The notes under the pieces are model-generated. The model was not told where the DNA came from. It made no database searches and saw only the letters and a program-made list of their open reading frames with translations. Position numbers and translations under genes: made by a program. Below, one piece after another: positions 1-12,700 of a DNA stretch of 64,000 nucleotides; the stretch's first letter is position 1; every line of letters begins with the position of its first letter. Source of the stretch: Eutypella sp. D-1 (taxonomy: Eukaryota > Ascomycota > Sordariomycetes > Xylariales > Diatrypaceae); the NCBI GenBank assembly GCA_023313575.1, contig JAJTTP010000008.1, positions 1,116,001 to 1,180,000 of the forward strand, given 5' to 3'.

Positions 1-41
1 ACTCGCCGACCTCTCGGCATATACTTGGCTGTTATCTGCCT

Positions 42-2243
42 ATGAATGCCATATTCTCAGCCGTAGTAGTACCGCCGCTTACGCGGACGTTCCACAAGAA
101 AGTCAGGACCGGCTGTATAACGTGCAAGTACGTTCTTTGCTCCCCCTCAATCACCAGCAGGGGGAATTCGCGCGGGTCCAAGCCACCGATCCTGTCTGCT
201 TAGTCAACGTTATCCCTCAAACCCCTAACTCTAACCTTAGGTTCCCCCTTGTGCTAACTGGCCGACAGGGCACGGAAATTGCGCTGCGATGAGGAAAAGC
301 CAGCCTGTGACCGCTGCGTGTCCTCCGGTCGTGTTTGTGAAGGGTATGCGCCGCTGGCGCCAAGGAAGAAACCTAGGAAGCCTAAGTCTACGCTTGATGG
401 CTCATCCACCCTAGATAGTTCTTCGCAGTCGTCGGATGGTAGCGGCTCTTTGGCGCCTTATACGGCAGCGCCCCAGCCAAGCACTTCGTACGAACTGAAG
501 CTAGCGCTGCCTCGTAATAACCGTGATGAGGTGCGGAGCTTCCGCTTCTTCGTCGAGGTCACGGCGCCGTCGCTGTCTGGTGTCTTCGACAGCGATTTCT
601 GGAACGGTGACCTGCCCCGCGCGTGCCACTTAGACACCGCGATATGGCATGCTGTTGTGTGTCTCGGCGCCGTCTTCGAGTCTTACTCGTCGTCAGCCCA
701 GTCACAAGGGGCAGTTGTACCTCAGGGGGGAGGCTTGAATACTACGGTGTTCGCCCTGCGTCAATCCAACCTAGCCATCAGGCATTTTCTCGATAACACT
801 TCCCGGGACGGGGAAAAGTGGCGCGCCTTGGCTGCTAGCATTCTCTTCACTTCCATCAGCAGCATTCAGGGCTCCCACGACCAAGCGCGAATACACCTGA
901 CCGCCGGGCGCAAGATCCTCGACGAGCTCGATAAGGATGCTTCACTTCAGACCCGGGCAGGGCAGTCTCGACCAAAAGACTCCCGGGCAAATCAACAAGC
1001 GCCATCACTACCATCATCCAGCGTCTCGTCAGCTACTCCCATACCACTTAACACCCTACGAACAATAGTGACCATCTTAGATCTACACTCCCGGGCCCTA
1101 AGTGACGGACCCCGGAGTTATGATTTCTTCTTCGCCACGAATAGCGAACATTATAACGTGTGGAGGTATTACGAACCCCCTCTAGCCGAATCGAAAAATG
1201 AATCGATTACCAAAACCCCAACATCATCGGCGAGACCCGGTCACTACCGTTACGCGACGCCTGAGAATCTGGTGAAGGCGAACCGGGCCGCCGAGTCGCT
1301 CTTCAACGGTACAATGCTCACACAGGCGAGATACATGGAGGACATCTCGAGTTTGTCCACAAACAATACAGAGGAGATGACGCGGCTCATGGCGGCACGC
1401 CAGGAGCCACATAACCGGTGCTTCTCCAATCTGGGCACCGCCCTGCGCATGTTCGGCGAGGAGATGGAGGGTGAACTCTACATGCCCTCCTCAGCTCCCG
1501 ACCCCGTGAGGCAGAATCTGGCCAAGGCCTATCGCACCCTAAAGCTATACTACAATCTGATACGACTGTTCCTCTTTAAGGACCTGGAGTCGCCGGTGAT
1601 CCGCATGGACCCGGCGCTGATGGCCGATTTCCACCAGGAAATGCTTGACACCGCGGAGGCCATACTGCGCTTGAGTTACTGCGGCAATGGCAGCAACGTG
1701 TCGGGGGTGGACTGGTCCGCGTCTTCTGCCTTCATCCCTACGCCCTCGCCAACGCAAGCGCTCTCCGTCGTGGCAATGACCGGCATCCCGCAGTCAAACC
1801 GCCGTCGGGCCATATCTCTCCTCCGTGCCTACCCCCGCCGCGAGGGTCTATGGGACACCGCCTTCGCCGCCTCGCTAGCGGAGACCGTCATGGCTCGTGA
1901 GAAGGAAATCATAGCTGAGAGACGCAGGGCTGCCGCCGCCGCCGACGACGACGACGACGACGCTAATGTGGGTCGCGGAAACGCTACTAACGTTAGGGAT
2001 AATGACAATATCAGCAGTAGTGTTGAGGCTATCAAGAAAGGGGATGAACAAGGAAGTGGAGACGAACAAAAGCAGCTGCAGGAGGAAGAGGAAGATGACG
2101 GTGCGGAGATCATAGACGTATTAGATCGCCAATACGGTACCCGTGCAATATTCCAAGGAGAGAGGTGCGCGGAGGTCACCCTTTGCACGTGGCGGGAGTG
2201 GAAAGCCGGCCTCCCTGGCAAGAAGTGTTTGGTCAAGTGGTAG
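42..2243 (+). CDS. Zn2Cys6 (Gal4-type) fungal transcription factor
   Basis: Two exons are proposed: 42..127 and 269..2243, with a 141-nt intron (donor GTACGT, acceptor ACAG), giving 686 residues. The intron splits the zinc cluster. Joined, the exons give C25-x2-C28-x6-C35-x6-C42-x2-C45-x6-C52, the exact Gal4-type Zn2Cys6 spacing, which is the main support for this splice. Residues after the cluster are basic and low in complexity. The middle region, with a motif near 'HLTAGRKILDEL', resembles the fungal-specific regulatory domain (Fungal_trans_2/DUF3468 type). Near the C-terminus are an Asp run and a Glu-rich stretch. The role should be nuclear sequence-specific DNA binding; the targets are unknown. 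The frame stays open to the left edge, so the ATG at 42 is the first in the window but may not be the true start. The gene converges on the DOPA dioxygenase gene, 253 bp away. Confidence 0.88.
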
Positions 2244-2496
2244 TTTAGACGGCGAGGTCTCGCGAGCGACGTGGTTCCGTCCGCCTGGTGCGTTACGTAT
2301 GATGTGAAATTTTCTTAGTTTGGTATTCAAGATTCTTGAGGGCTATGCATGATATTAAATATAGATGTATACAGATGTGTGCCAAGTATACATGTGCTAC
2401 AGATGCCTTCGCTAGCTAGAATAGGTCACAATGCTGAACGGGCCCCAATTCCCTCCTAACGGAATGATCTGACGATTCTTGGAATCGTGCGCGTCT

Positions 2497-3669
2497 TCAC
2501 TGCGCGGCCGCGGCGGACGCGCGCTGTTTCTCGGCCAGGGCCCTGAAGAGGCTAACGTCGAGGGGAAGCCTCTCACCCATCCAGATGGCGCGCTCGGTGT
2601 GATTTCGTAGGTCTGCCTCGATGTGCGGCACCCCTTCCTCCACTGTGTTAGGGTGGATCAGGACTGATAGCGGGCCTCGCCAGATGGCGAGCCAGGAGAC
2701 GAAGGCGCCGAACTGCGCTGGCGTCAGGAGGTTCACTGCAACCCTTCACGTCAGTTGGGTTCATCGGTATACCACCCACGAGGTACGGTAGGCACCCAGG
2801 TATGTGTCATGTTTGCTTCGACGAGAGAAAGGAAGTCCATAGCAGATGAGACCAAGAGCCTTAGGCTTATCAAGTGGATACATTGTAATATGGTTTTTAA
2901 GGGGTACGCATAAAAGGCCTCGTACTCTGACCCCCAACACTTGGATGAGGATAGGGGCTAGACAAGGGGGAGGGCGGGGCAGCGTGGTGCCAGCAATCAA
3001 AGGCATAAAGTAGGCTAAGCCAGCCGGGACCGAGACTGATAAGGGCATTGAATTTACCTACCTTCGAACATGGCCACAGGATGCGGGCCTACCGGCACGT
3101 CGAAGAAACGGTAAATTCGCAGCTCAGGGACTGCAGGGCCGGTTGGAAGGGTCTAGTTGTTAGTAGCGTCCAATAGTGAGATCCAATAAATAACCTTGTA
3201 TGTAGACAGGGCAAGGGATTACGGGTAAGGTATTTTTTAAAGGGGTAAAAAGCAAGCTGGTCACGTACACTCCCTCCGGATGCGGTCATACAGCTCGCGG
3301 GCGTACTTTGCCTGCTGTTCGTTCCGCTGGAAGTGGTAGATGTGGATGTCACTTCGACCAGCCACGCTATCGTTAGCCATGCACTCCCTTAAAGCTAGAA
3401 AGCAATACAAGCACATAAGGGCGGTGGAAAGATCGATATACAATCTTTCCACCGCGCAGGACAAAAAGGGGTAAAACCTACAACCCCCCGCGCCGGCCGT
3501 TGTCTAGGGGTTCGGCGAAGCGCTCGTAGGCGGTGCTGAGTCCCCCGTCCGCCCTCGGCGGGTTTACCAGGCTCTTTCCATCCTCGCTCTTCTCCTCTGG
3601 CAGCGGCGGCGCGCCCTCAAACCCTGCTAACGGCGAGGGGTAGGCTGGGAACTGAATGCTGTACGACAT
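2497..3669 (-). CDS. DOPA 4,5-dioxygenase family protein
   Basis: Four exons on the minus strand: 3669..3482, 3351..3269, 3130..3062 and 2735..2497, giving 579 nt and 192 residues. All joins keep frame. Donors are GTAGGT, GTACGT and GTAGGT. Intron 1 carries a GCTAAC branch site, and intron 3 is long (326 nt). The spliced protein shows the family pattern: an N-terminal proline-rich lead, 'FDIHIYHFQ' near residue 63, 'FPELRIYRFFD', 'VGPHPVAMFE', 'LIHPNT' and 'NHTERAIWMGE'. The histidines in these motifs are the likely metal ligands. Family members are small cytosolic extradiol-type dioxygenases that cleave DOPA or related catechols; many fungal copies have no tested substrate. The exon 2 acceptor could also be the upstream ATAG, which would add four residues in the same frame. 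No partner enzyme of betalain or melanin metabolism lies next to it. Confidence 0.88.
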
Positions 3670-5251
3670 TGCTGCGGGACCGGTAAACCTCTATGGGGCA
3701 GGGGGTAATTGAAGCGGGTTAAACTGTATTTCTTATATAAAATTGTCTTCTTTGGGCTTGAAAGCAACTGGCCGAAGTTATCGAGATATTGTCAATGACA
3801 CATGAAGGTTACGTCCCATCCTCTTAGTTTGTAATAGGCGCGCGGTCCGGTCGGCCATGCGATGGCGTTATTAATACGGCCCCGCCCCCGCTCCGGTTGT
3901 TTACATACTACATAAATACCTAAGCAGTATAATAGCTACTCTGGTTTACATCGTCATCTACTAGGTTTCACGATTACATAGGAGCCAGGAAGATGTGACA
4001 ATTCTTGAGTTTCTCGTTAATCAGGGGCCCCTTAACTTAGTCACGATTATGAAATATTCTACTTAAGCAATTTTGAGATTGCAAACTGGAAAGCCTTTTC
4101 TTTATCCGGTATCCATATTGTCATATGGATATAGCTAGGCACTCAGCTAGGTCCACTGTATTAGAAATTCTAGAAGCTAACTTTGGAACGTTATTAATAA
4201 GCTTAACGCCAAGCCTAACTTACATAGGTACCTAGGTACTTATACAGTAGTAACTAATATTGGTAGAGGCGACCACGACCTACCCGACTTAGACCAATAT
4301 GAAAGACCATCGCAGTCGATCCCATTTTTGACCTTAGAAAATACAACATCTTTTAATTCTCTAAATTTAATATCGCGCATCTAAGTCAAAATCACCCGAG
4401 TATAGTAATCATATTAACTAGTAAGTATTTACTTACCTACCCAGGTAGGCGTGCACTGCGGGGCAACCTTGACCTGCCACTATAAGGACGGTCCTAACCG
4501 ATCCCGATTGGACTGTTTTGAACTTAGAAAATACAATATCATTTACTCCATAAAATCACTGTCGCTATTTTGGTTTGCAAAGACGGCAACGTTTTGGGAG
4601 TTGTATCACAGAACACCTACCGCCAATTTGTTCAATGTTGTAGAACCAACCAGTCGAAGAGTCAAACTTAGTTATCTACCCTGGTGCCTGGTTATAATAC
4701 AGAATTCCAATTCGTATAGCTTAAATAACGAGCTCAGAATTTTTTATCTATCCAATCAAGCAGCCATGGTCAATAATGGTCTTGTGACATGCGATTTTCG
4801 GAGCATGGATGCCTGGCATCAGGCTATGCAAGGTCACATCGTTTACCTAGGTAGAGACCAACATAGCAGTAACTACTTACGCTACAAACGTATTGCTGAA
4901 CTCGATCCTTCGTCTTATTCAAGTTATAAAAGTGCTGCTACAATTGAGCGAAAGCAACGTCCACACCTACTACGCACCGGAACTTACAATTGAGGCAGGC
5001 CGATTTGACTGTAGTGCATATATCAGCTTCGAGAAACTTAACACATATTCTTGCTTATCCCCTATTTTCTATTTATAAGTTGTTGAGGAACATGAAACAC
5101 ATGTAAGAATCCCGACATCTGATCGAATAAGCGCGCCCTCCAGTAGGGGACCAAGGGACAGAACAGGAGTATACGCAGTAGGACTATGTGCGCCTCGAGA
5201 TAAGCCCTACAGCGACCAGTCGCAAGCGTTATACCCAAGGTTACCCCCACC
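3670..5251. other. gene-poor spacer, locally AT-rich
   Basis: No open frame here looks like a gene. The first part is the upstream region of the DOPA dioxygenase gene. From about 3960 the sequence becomes AT-rich and holds several TACCTAGGTA-type oligomers (for example near 4227 and 4850), a motif that recurs in other spacers of this window. A 180-codon open frame at 4451-4993 starts with GTG, has no recognisable domain and overlaps a degenerate direct repeat, so it is not called as a gene. Confidence 0.6.
4332..4555 (+). repeat. degenerate direct repeat, two copies about 190 bp apart
   Basis: The stretch around 4332-4370 and that around 4522-4555 share a core close to 'acttagaaaatacaayatc', each preceded by a 'cgatccc' block and followed by an AT-rich tail. 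The match is imperfect but too long for chance. It may be the remains of a decayed tandem duplication or transposon. No terminal structure was found. Confidence 0.4.
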
Positions 5252-5520
5252 TACGAAGGTAGCGGCCAAAAGTCAGTGGCCTCTCAAAGGTTACGCCACA
5301 GTATGAAATAAACTAGCCTTAAAAAGTAAGACGCTATGGGTAGACAAGTCCCTAGCTTATAGGCCTACTTTAGTGATACTTATAGTGCACGGTTAGCTAC
5401 AAGTGTGCTAAGGTATCACTATTATATAGAAGGCTCGAAAAATACAGTGAGATACACTACATGCGCCACACTGTGGAGTAACCAAAAAGAGGCCACTGAC
5501 TTTTGGCCGCTACCTTCGTA
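5252..5520. mobile_element. MITE-like non-autonomous DNA element with ~50-bp terminal inverted repeats
   Basis: The two ends are near-perfect inverted repeats. The left arm (about 5252-5302) begins TACGAAGGTAGCGGCC and the right arm (about 5470-5520) is its reverse complement. The outer 33 bases match without a mismatch and only a few bases differ further in. The outermost TA on both sides fits a TA target duplication, as in Tc1/mariner-related elements, but that assignment is inference. The 170-bp core has no coding capacity. The near identity of the arms suggests recent activity or folding of a single-copy hairpin. A transposase source was not seen in the window. Confidence 0.8.
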
Positions 5521-6524
5521 CATACCTACCTAACAAATGTAGGACCCTGGAAGGCACTTATTAATACATGGTTGGTGGGCTATCACGCTATCCGCGGGGC
5601 CCCGAAGATTTGAGCTCGGGTCGAAGCCGAAGGGTGGCTCGCATGCACTACGACACATCACGGAGCACTAAGTACGCAGCTGCGGCACACCAACCACAGC
5701 ACGCCGATGACGCACTGATGAGAACACGCCAGGGCGGCCGGCAGGTCCCGGGATGCTCGGAAAATGACGCGGCTATACATGCCGATACATTTATACGTAC
5801 TTACTAGATAGGTAGGTAAGTAGGAAGATTGGGGGACAAGAGTAAAAACTCGATGTGACGTTGGATTATCCGATTTCCTGGCCTATCAGACCACCCCTTG
5901 GTGTAATCAACCCCGTTGCGGTATTCAGGTGACAATCCCGCCAGCGCTCAAGCAACACACTAGGAGGAGGTGGCGTCGGAAATCTGCGGAGTTATGGGAT
6001 CGTGGGGCCAATATTGACACCGGATGGAATCGTTGGGTCGTGGTGGCGCCGCTGGCGACAGGATACCTAGCCGCACACGTACGATCGGGATGGGCGATAT
6101 CTGAGTGAGACTTGTTTCATCGGTACTACGTGACACATACGCCACCACGTTGTGATGGCAAGGGGAATAATCTGGGGGGGGATGGCCAGGAAGCGTGTAT
6201 GATCATCCTTTCCCCAAATGAACTTGCCTCGATTGTGGCCGTTGTGTTACATACCTGATACGGAGCAGATTGTGATGAGTTGATGTAGAAAAAGACCAAC
6301 AAGGGTCAAAGCAAGGGGGTAAAAGGGCAACCGAGCCGGACCGCAGATGGGTTTTGGCTGTTGAGGACCACGTAACGGGCATTGACTGCTCCGAAATCCC
6401 GTCACTAGTGGGTTAGTGCAGATCTGATCCGATCTGCCCCGGCCTACCGAACGAACGGCCTTGACGGTGAAGGGAAGGGGTGGATTGCTCTTGCTGCTCC
6501 GAGCTTCCATCCTCTCCATCGGCA

Positions 6525-6560
6525 GTCTCTCCTCAAAAGCACGTCTCTCCTCAAAAGCAC
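6525..6560 (+). repeat. tandem duplication of an 18-bp unit
   Basis: The unit gtctctcctcaaaagcac occurs twice in direct succession without a mismatch. It lies in non-coding sequence. A long minus-strand frame crossing it (6247-6672) has no domain and is not thought to be a gene. Confidence 0.85.
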
Positions 6561-7125
6561 GGGCTAGCAGGGACACATAGTCAGAGAGGTCCATGCTCAG
6601 AAATAGAAAACGGCGGTGATATAGGCTCGAGGACGGACCATACGACGCGAACCAAAAAAACAGCAACAACACTATCTAGTGTGAAATTGCACCCGAATAC
6701 GCGCGTGCGTCGTACTTCTTATATCCTCTTTATGGACACGCTGCGTAGGTCATGCTAGGCATCAGTCAAAGGTTAATAAAACTACCTGGCTGGTTAAGCT
6801 GGTTAAGTGGTTAAGCACGGTCAATTTCATCGGGCGGTAGGCATCGGGCCAAGCGTCTTCGACATGGGCCGGGTTCTCGGTATGAATACCCAGGCCACTT
6901 GGTAGATTAGGTTTCAGATCTTCCCAGGCTGACAGGTTCCAGACAGCCAGAATAATAAAAAAGACAGAGCACTAGGAGGAGCGTGTGGGGTTTCTTGGTG
7001 TTACTAATAATACAAGGCTAGATATGTAGGCTATGTGCTATGATATGTACGTGTATAACACGTACATAGGTAGGGTATGTACACATGCATATTGGCAGGC
7101 GTGCACTAGGTGAGATGTAGGTGGA

Positions 7126-7192
7126 GGGACTAAGGGACTCGAGCATCCAGGGACTCGAGGACCCAGGGACTCAGGGACGACCCAGGGACTAT
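7126..7192 (+). repeat. cluster of GGGACT/GGGACG short repeats
   Basis: Six or so irregularly spaced copies of ggact preceded by gg or agg lie within about 65 bp, partly as the longer unit 'ccagggactcgagga'. The stretch is non-coding and probably arose by slippage. Confidence 0.6.
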
Positions 7193-9788
7193 GATGTCTT
7201 CACGTTGCTTCGAGAACATCCCCACCCCGTACACGTCCCGACGGGTTCTCTGGCCAGCAGTGCGGCTTGACTGGTTACCTGGTGGCCCGTGGGGGAGCAA
7301 AGACGCGGCGGATACAGCACTCGGAGATAGCGCGTGGTTTACAAAGGATACGGGGTAGGAAACCCCGGGTTTACACGTCGTTTTGCGGCACACTTTACAG
7401 CATGGATATTTCTCGGAGCCTTCTCGCGCAAAAACGGGGCCCATTAAGCCACTTTACGTACGTATGTGTTTCTTGATCATTTGTGGCCTATTCTAGTATG
7501 TATACACTAGATCCCCCATGATGGAGTCGTTCTCCGTCTTTGCATCTCTCGGGATGTCCACCGGCCGTCAGAGAGCCCTAGTGCAATGGATGACCTGACA
7601 AATACAACTTTCCGACAATTGTCAGAAGCCACAGCCCGGTGTTGTCGTACTCATTGTTAAAATACACACACCCCTCTTCTTGCATCCGGTTGGCAATCAA
7701 TCATCCAGAAAAAAAAAATCTAGGGGGCTCGCATCTTTTAAGCGGGATGTCGGGCGGTTGTAAGACCCCGAGACGGGGTGATTGCCAGTTATACTAAGTT
7801 TGTAGTACTTCACTGGCGTGATGTCCTAGCGATTCTAGGCAATTCGGACCGTCCTTGGCAAGACAACACCTTCTGGTACCGACTACAGCCCGGTGCCGAT
7901 TGCTCATTGGCCGAGATGTGTTTCCATCGTGACAAGGAATGATGTTTGCCTGTGTTGTCGCAAATCTGAGGTAATACATACACCCATACCTACCTAGACT
8001 CGCTAGATTGTTTCTCTTCCCATCACTTCTTATTGTCCCTTTTTTTAGACCGACGGCGTGTCATCATGCATCTGTCTTCTTCTAAGATATTCTATCGAAG
8101 AAGAGAATGGACGGATGGAACTTGCCGCGCGACGTCACGGTAGACAAGATAGTAGAACCGTATTAGGCCGTATAGCCGTCAAAACAACACAACGGATTCG
8201 GGAGAGAGATACGGCACTAACCTGCCCGATATCTCCGAACCTCGAAGTAAACAAACGGGAGCCAGGTATAATATATACTGTTGAACGTTATGTATAGTGA
8301 GACTTTACTAAGTGTGCTATATATGTAGATTGGGTGAGTGGGGTGTATCTCGAGTAATATCTAACTAACAATGGACATATTGGGCAAGTAGAGGTAGGCA
8401 TGCAATAAGCCTATTGTGGCTGAATGATCCATCTCAGCTCATCCTAGTCGCGATTTTATCTTTATGCGTGAGGATCAGCTACGATCTGAACGCTTGGGGT
8501 AGAATTGATGAGTCGCTCGATGGCCTGGGGTTGACTCGCACGCTCGGAGACTTTAATACCTAGGTATATATTTAGGTTTACTATAATGAAGTATAAACAG
8601 GTTGGCAACCTTAGGAATTGGGGATAATTATTCACAGCTCCGGAGACTTTTACAGCCAGAGGTGCCTTATGCATGCATGAGTCAATATGACGGACGTTAG
8701 ACTTATTATGAAGCAACCGGAGAAGGTAGAAGTGGGAAGGGAAAGTATGCCGTAGTATACAAGCTGACAGGGGGCCGGCATAGACGGCGCGCAACAAATC
8801 CTGTCATTTTGCACCATTCATGTTGTAGATAAGAAAACTCTCTCAGTGTTCTCACCATATCGGGGCCCGGGTAGAATCGAGAGTCCGCAGTTTAGGGGAC
8901 GCGTGCGGGTGGAGTCCAGGTTCAGATGTTCAGGTGTGGTCGTGAGCAAGGAAAGGAACTTAAGGGATACCTAGAACGGTCCGCAATCCTGCGCCGTTCT
9001 TTAACAGAAATTGTTGATTATGCAGTAGAGGAATCGGGAGAACCGGGTATAAGTTTCAGCTCTCTATTGTACACCACAAGTACTACCCCCAATTGGCCTA
9101 ACCGCCAAGACATAGTCTGGGTTCCCACGTTATCGGTTCCCGGTTAAGCCCTGTCGGCCGACCTCCTTGAGAGGACAGCCCGCCAACCCGCCAAACCCGC
9201 TGACAGAGAGGCGAGAGGATGTGGATCCTCTGGGAAATCGGGGCTTTGCTAGCTGAGTGATTCTGCGGTCCTGCGGTTTTACCGGGCGACTTCTAGATGG
9301 CGTAAAGTTATTTGGCGTGTCTTGTTGGTGGGGCCCCTGAAATGATACGAAAACGACTCGAGAGCTCGGGTTCCTTTAAGACGTCGCATTCCCCTTCATA
9401 AATAAACTTGAAGTGGCGTTCCAATTTCTTGACCCTGTCCTTTTCTTGTCCTGTCTTGTTGTGCCTTGTAAACAACGGAGTGCAAACTCGACACCAACAG
9501 CCCTACAAGACTTGGATCTGGATCGTCTATATTTGTACACCAGGTGTTACTAACCCCTGACCCTTTCCCCAAGGTTGACAAGCTATCCAATTGCTGTGAA
9601 GTCACAAGCCTTTTTTTTTTTAATTATAAACGCCTTTTAATAATTTTTTCTTTGCCTTTACTATAACGGCGGCTCGAAATTCGTCGACTGCGGCCCACAA
9701 CACGTCGTAAAGAGGATCAGTAGACCACCACCACTCCCATCAAGAGGGGATCGGCCTGGTTTGTGATCCAAGTGGCCTACTGTTCAAT

Positions 9789-12700
9789 ATGTCGTTTCTC
9801 GGCCTCACTCCGGCCGGGAACTACGACCGAACCGCCCAACAGACAGGCGTCCCACGAGAGAGCTCACCCCGGCCCCTATCTTACGGGGACGACGACATGT
9901 CGAACGACCATGATGAACACCTAACCCGTACGCGGTCCATCTCGCGAGCGGAGACCCACCATGCCGAGAAGGAGCCGCAAACGGCGGAGTCGAGTAACGA
10001 CACCCAAGTCGACGAGGATTCAGAGATAGAGCGCCGCGAGTCTATCGTCAACAGCCTGGCCCGTCGCTACACCACGCAATCCCAGGCCAACGGCGGTGTT
10101 AACCCCTTCATAGATGTCAAGGGTGACTCGCCCTTGAATCCTAGCTCTGCCAGTTTCAACGCTCGCGCTTGGGCGAAGGCCTTTGTCGAACTGGCCTCCG
10201 GCACCGAGCACGGCTTCCGCCACTCTGGTGTCGCCTTCCAGAACCTGAATGTCCATGGATTTGGCGCTGCCACGGATTACCAGAAGAGCGTCGGCAACAT
10301 TTGGTTGGAGGGCGCTGAGGTGCTCCGCACCATCACCGGCGCGAAGAAGACGAAGATCGATATCCTGCGTAACTTCGACGGCCTCGTCCGAAAGGGCGAA
10401 ATGCTTGTTGTTTTGGGCCCCCCGGGTGCTGGTTGTTCGACCTTCCTCAAGACCATTACTGGCGAGACCTCCGGAATTTATGTTGACGACCAAAGTTACT
10501 TCAACTACCAAGGTACGGATAGACTCCGACCGCCTGACTCATGGAATTTTAAGCTAATTGTTGTGTAGGTGTGTCGGCGAAGGATATGCACACGCAGTAC
10601 CGCGGAGAGGCTATTTACACGGCTGAGGTGGATGTTCACTTTCCCATGTTGACAGTCGGCGACACTTTGACGTTCGCTGCACGAGCACGCGCTCCCCGCC
10701 ACCTACCGGCGGGAGTCGACAAGCACACCTACGCTGATCACCTTCGGGATGTCACCATGGCCATGTTTGGTATCTCCCACACCGTCAACACGCGGGTTGG
10801 CAACGAGTACGTCCGCGGCGTGTCGGGAGGCGAGCGTAAGCGTGTGACCATCTCCGAAGCTGCTCTCAGCCATGCTCCTCTCCAATGTTGGGATAACAGT
10901 ACCCGAGGTCTCGACAGTGCCAACGCCGTCGAGTTCTGCAGGACCTTGCGGACCCAGACTGAGCTCTACAGGACAACCGCGCTGGTCTCCATCTATCAGG
11001 CACCGCAGTCCGCCTATGATCTATTCGACAAGGCCACCGTTCTGTACGAGGGGCGACAGATCTACTTTGGGCGCGCTGATGAGGCTAGGCAGTACTTCAT
11101 TAACCTTGGTTTTGAGTGCCCCTCCCGCCAGACGACCCCGGATTTCCTGACATCCATGACGAGCCCGATTGAGCGCGTGGTGCGCCCCGGATTCGAGGGT
11201 AAGGTTCCTCGCACCCCCGATGACTTCGCCCAGGCCTGGAAGAACTCTGCCGAGTACAAGGCTCTGCAGCAGGAAATCGAGACTTACAAGGAGGAGCACC
11301 CGATTGGCGGCCCTGATGCCGTGGCGTTCCGTGACTCGAGAAGGGCGCAGCAGGCCAGGGCCCAGCGACCGAAGTCGCCTTTTATCCTGTCCTATACCCA
11401 GCAGATCCTACTCTGCCTTTGGAGAGCGTGGCAGAGACTGATCGGAGACCCTTCCGTGACGCTCGGCCAGCTCATCGGTAACGTCGTGATGGCCCTCATC
11501 GTTGGAAGCGTGTTCTACGACCTCGGCCAGGACACAAGCAGTTTCTACCAACGTGGTGCCCTCCTGTTCTTCGCCTGTTTGATGAATGCTTTTGCTAGCG
11601 CGCTTGAAGTAAGTCACCTGGAACCTCTGCCTGTTCTCCGCTTTGACGAAGTTTGATGCTGACTCGTTACTCCAAATTAGATCTTGACACTCTACGCGCA
11701 ACGGCCAATCGTCGAGAAGCATGCTCGTTACGCCCTATATCACCCGTCTGCTGAGGCCATCGCGTCCATGCTTTGCGATATACCATATAAGGTCTCGAAC
11801 GCAATCCTCTTCAACCTGATTCTATACTTCATAACCAACCTGCGGCGTGAAGCGGGTGCATTCTTCTTTTACCTGCTCCTTTCGTTCTTCACCGTCCTCA
11901 CGATGAGTATGATCTTCCGGACTATCGGATCCGCCTCTCGCACTCTGTCCCAGGCCATGGTTCCGACATCTATCTTGATTCTGGCTCTCGTCATCTTCAC
12001 CGGTTTTGTCATCCCCATTGGCTACATGTTGGATTGGTGCCGCTGGATCAATTATATTGACCCGCTCGCCTACGCCTTCGAGTCGTTTATGGTTAACGAG
12101 TTCTCTGGTCGCCACTTCCCCTGTAATGAGTTCGTCCCCAATTACGATAACGTTGGGGATCAGAACCGTGTGTGTTCCGCAGTCGGTAGCGTGCCGGGCC
12201 AATCATACGTTACTGGAGACGCGTACCTCAACAGTCAATTCCAGTATTTCGCCGCTCACAAGTGGCGGAACTTCGGTATTCTCATCGGTTTCATGCTCTT
12301 CTTCTCCTTCACGTATCTGGTTGCCTCCGAGTTTGTCTCTGAGAAGAAGTCCAAGGGCGAGGTTCTTCTCTTCCGTCGCGGTCGTAGGCCTGCTCAGTTT
12401 AAGGAGCGCGGTGATGATCCCGAGGAAGGGCCCCGTGTCGGACCCACGGCCACCAATGCAAGCCGCCCTAACGAAAAGGGCGGTGCCCAGATCGAGAGCT
12501 CGACTAGTGTGTTCCATTGGAATGACGTCTGCTACGATGTTAAGATCAAGTCCGAGACCCGGCGAATTCTGGACCACGTCGATGGCTGGGTTAAACCTGG
12601 AACCCTGACTGCGCTGATGGGCGTGTCTGGTGCCGGAAAGACAACGCTTCTGGATGCTTTGGCCAGCCGTATCACGATGGGTGTTATCAGTGGCGATATG

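Larger units (their letters stand above)
5521..9788. other. gene-poor spacer and upstream region of the ABC transporter
   Basis: About 4.3 kb with only short, unrelated open frames in all six frames and no recognisable domain. It contains a tandem 18-bp duplication at 6525-6560 and a cluster of GGGACT-type short repeats at about 7126-7192. The final 600 bp (about 9200-9788) should include the transporter promoter and 5' leader; a poly-T tract lies at about 9610. No specific regulator site could be assigned. Confidence 0.5.

Noticed and set aside
4451..4993. 180-codon plus-strand open frame
   Set aside because: It starts with GTG and overlaps a degenerate direct repeat; no domain or splice context supports it.
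6247..6672. 141-codon minus-strand open frame
   Set aside because: It crosses a perfect 18-bp tandem duplication, has no domain, and a plus-strand frame overlaps it.
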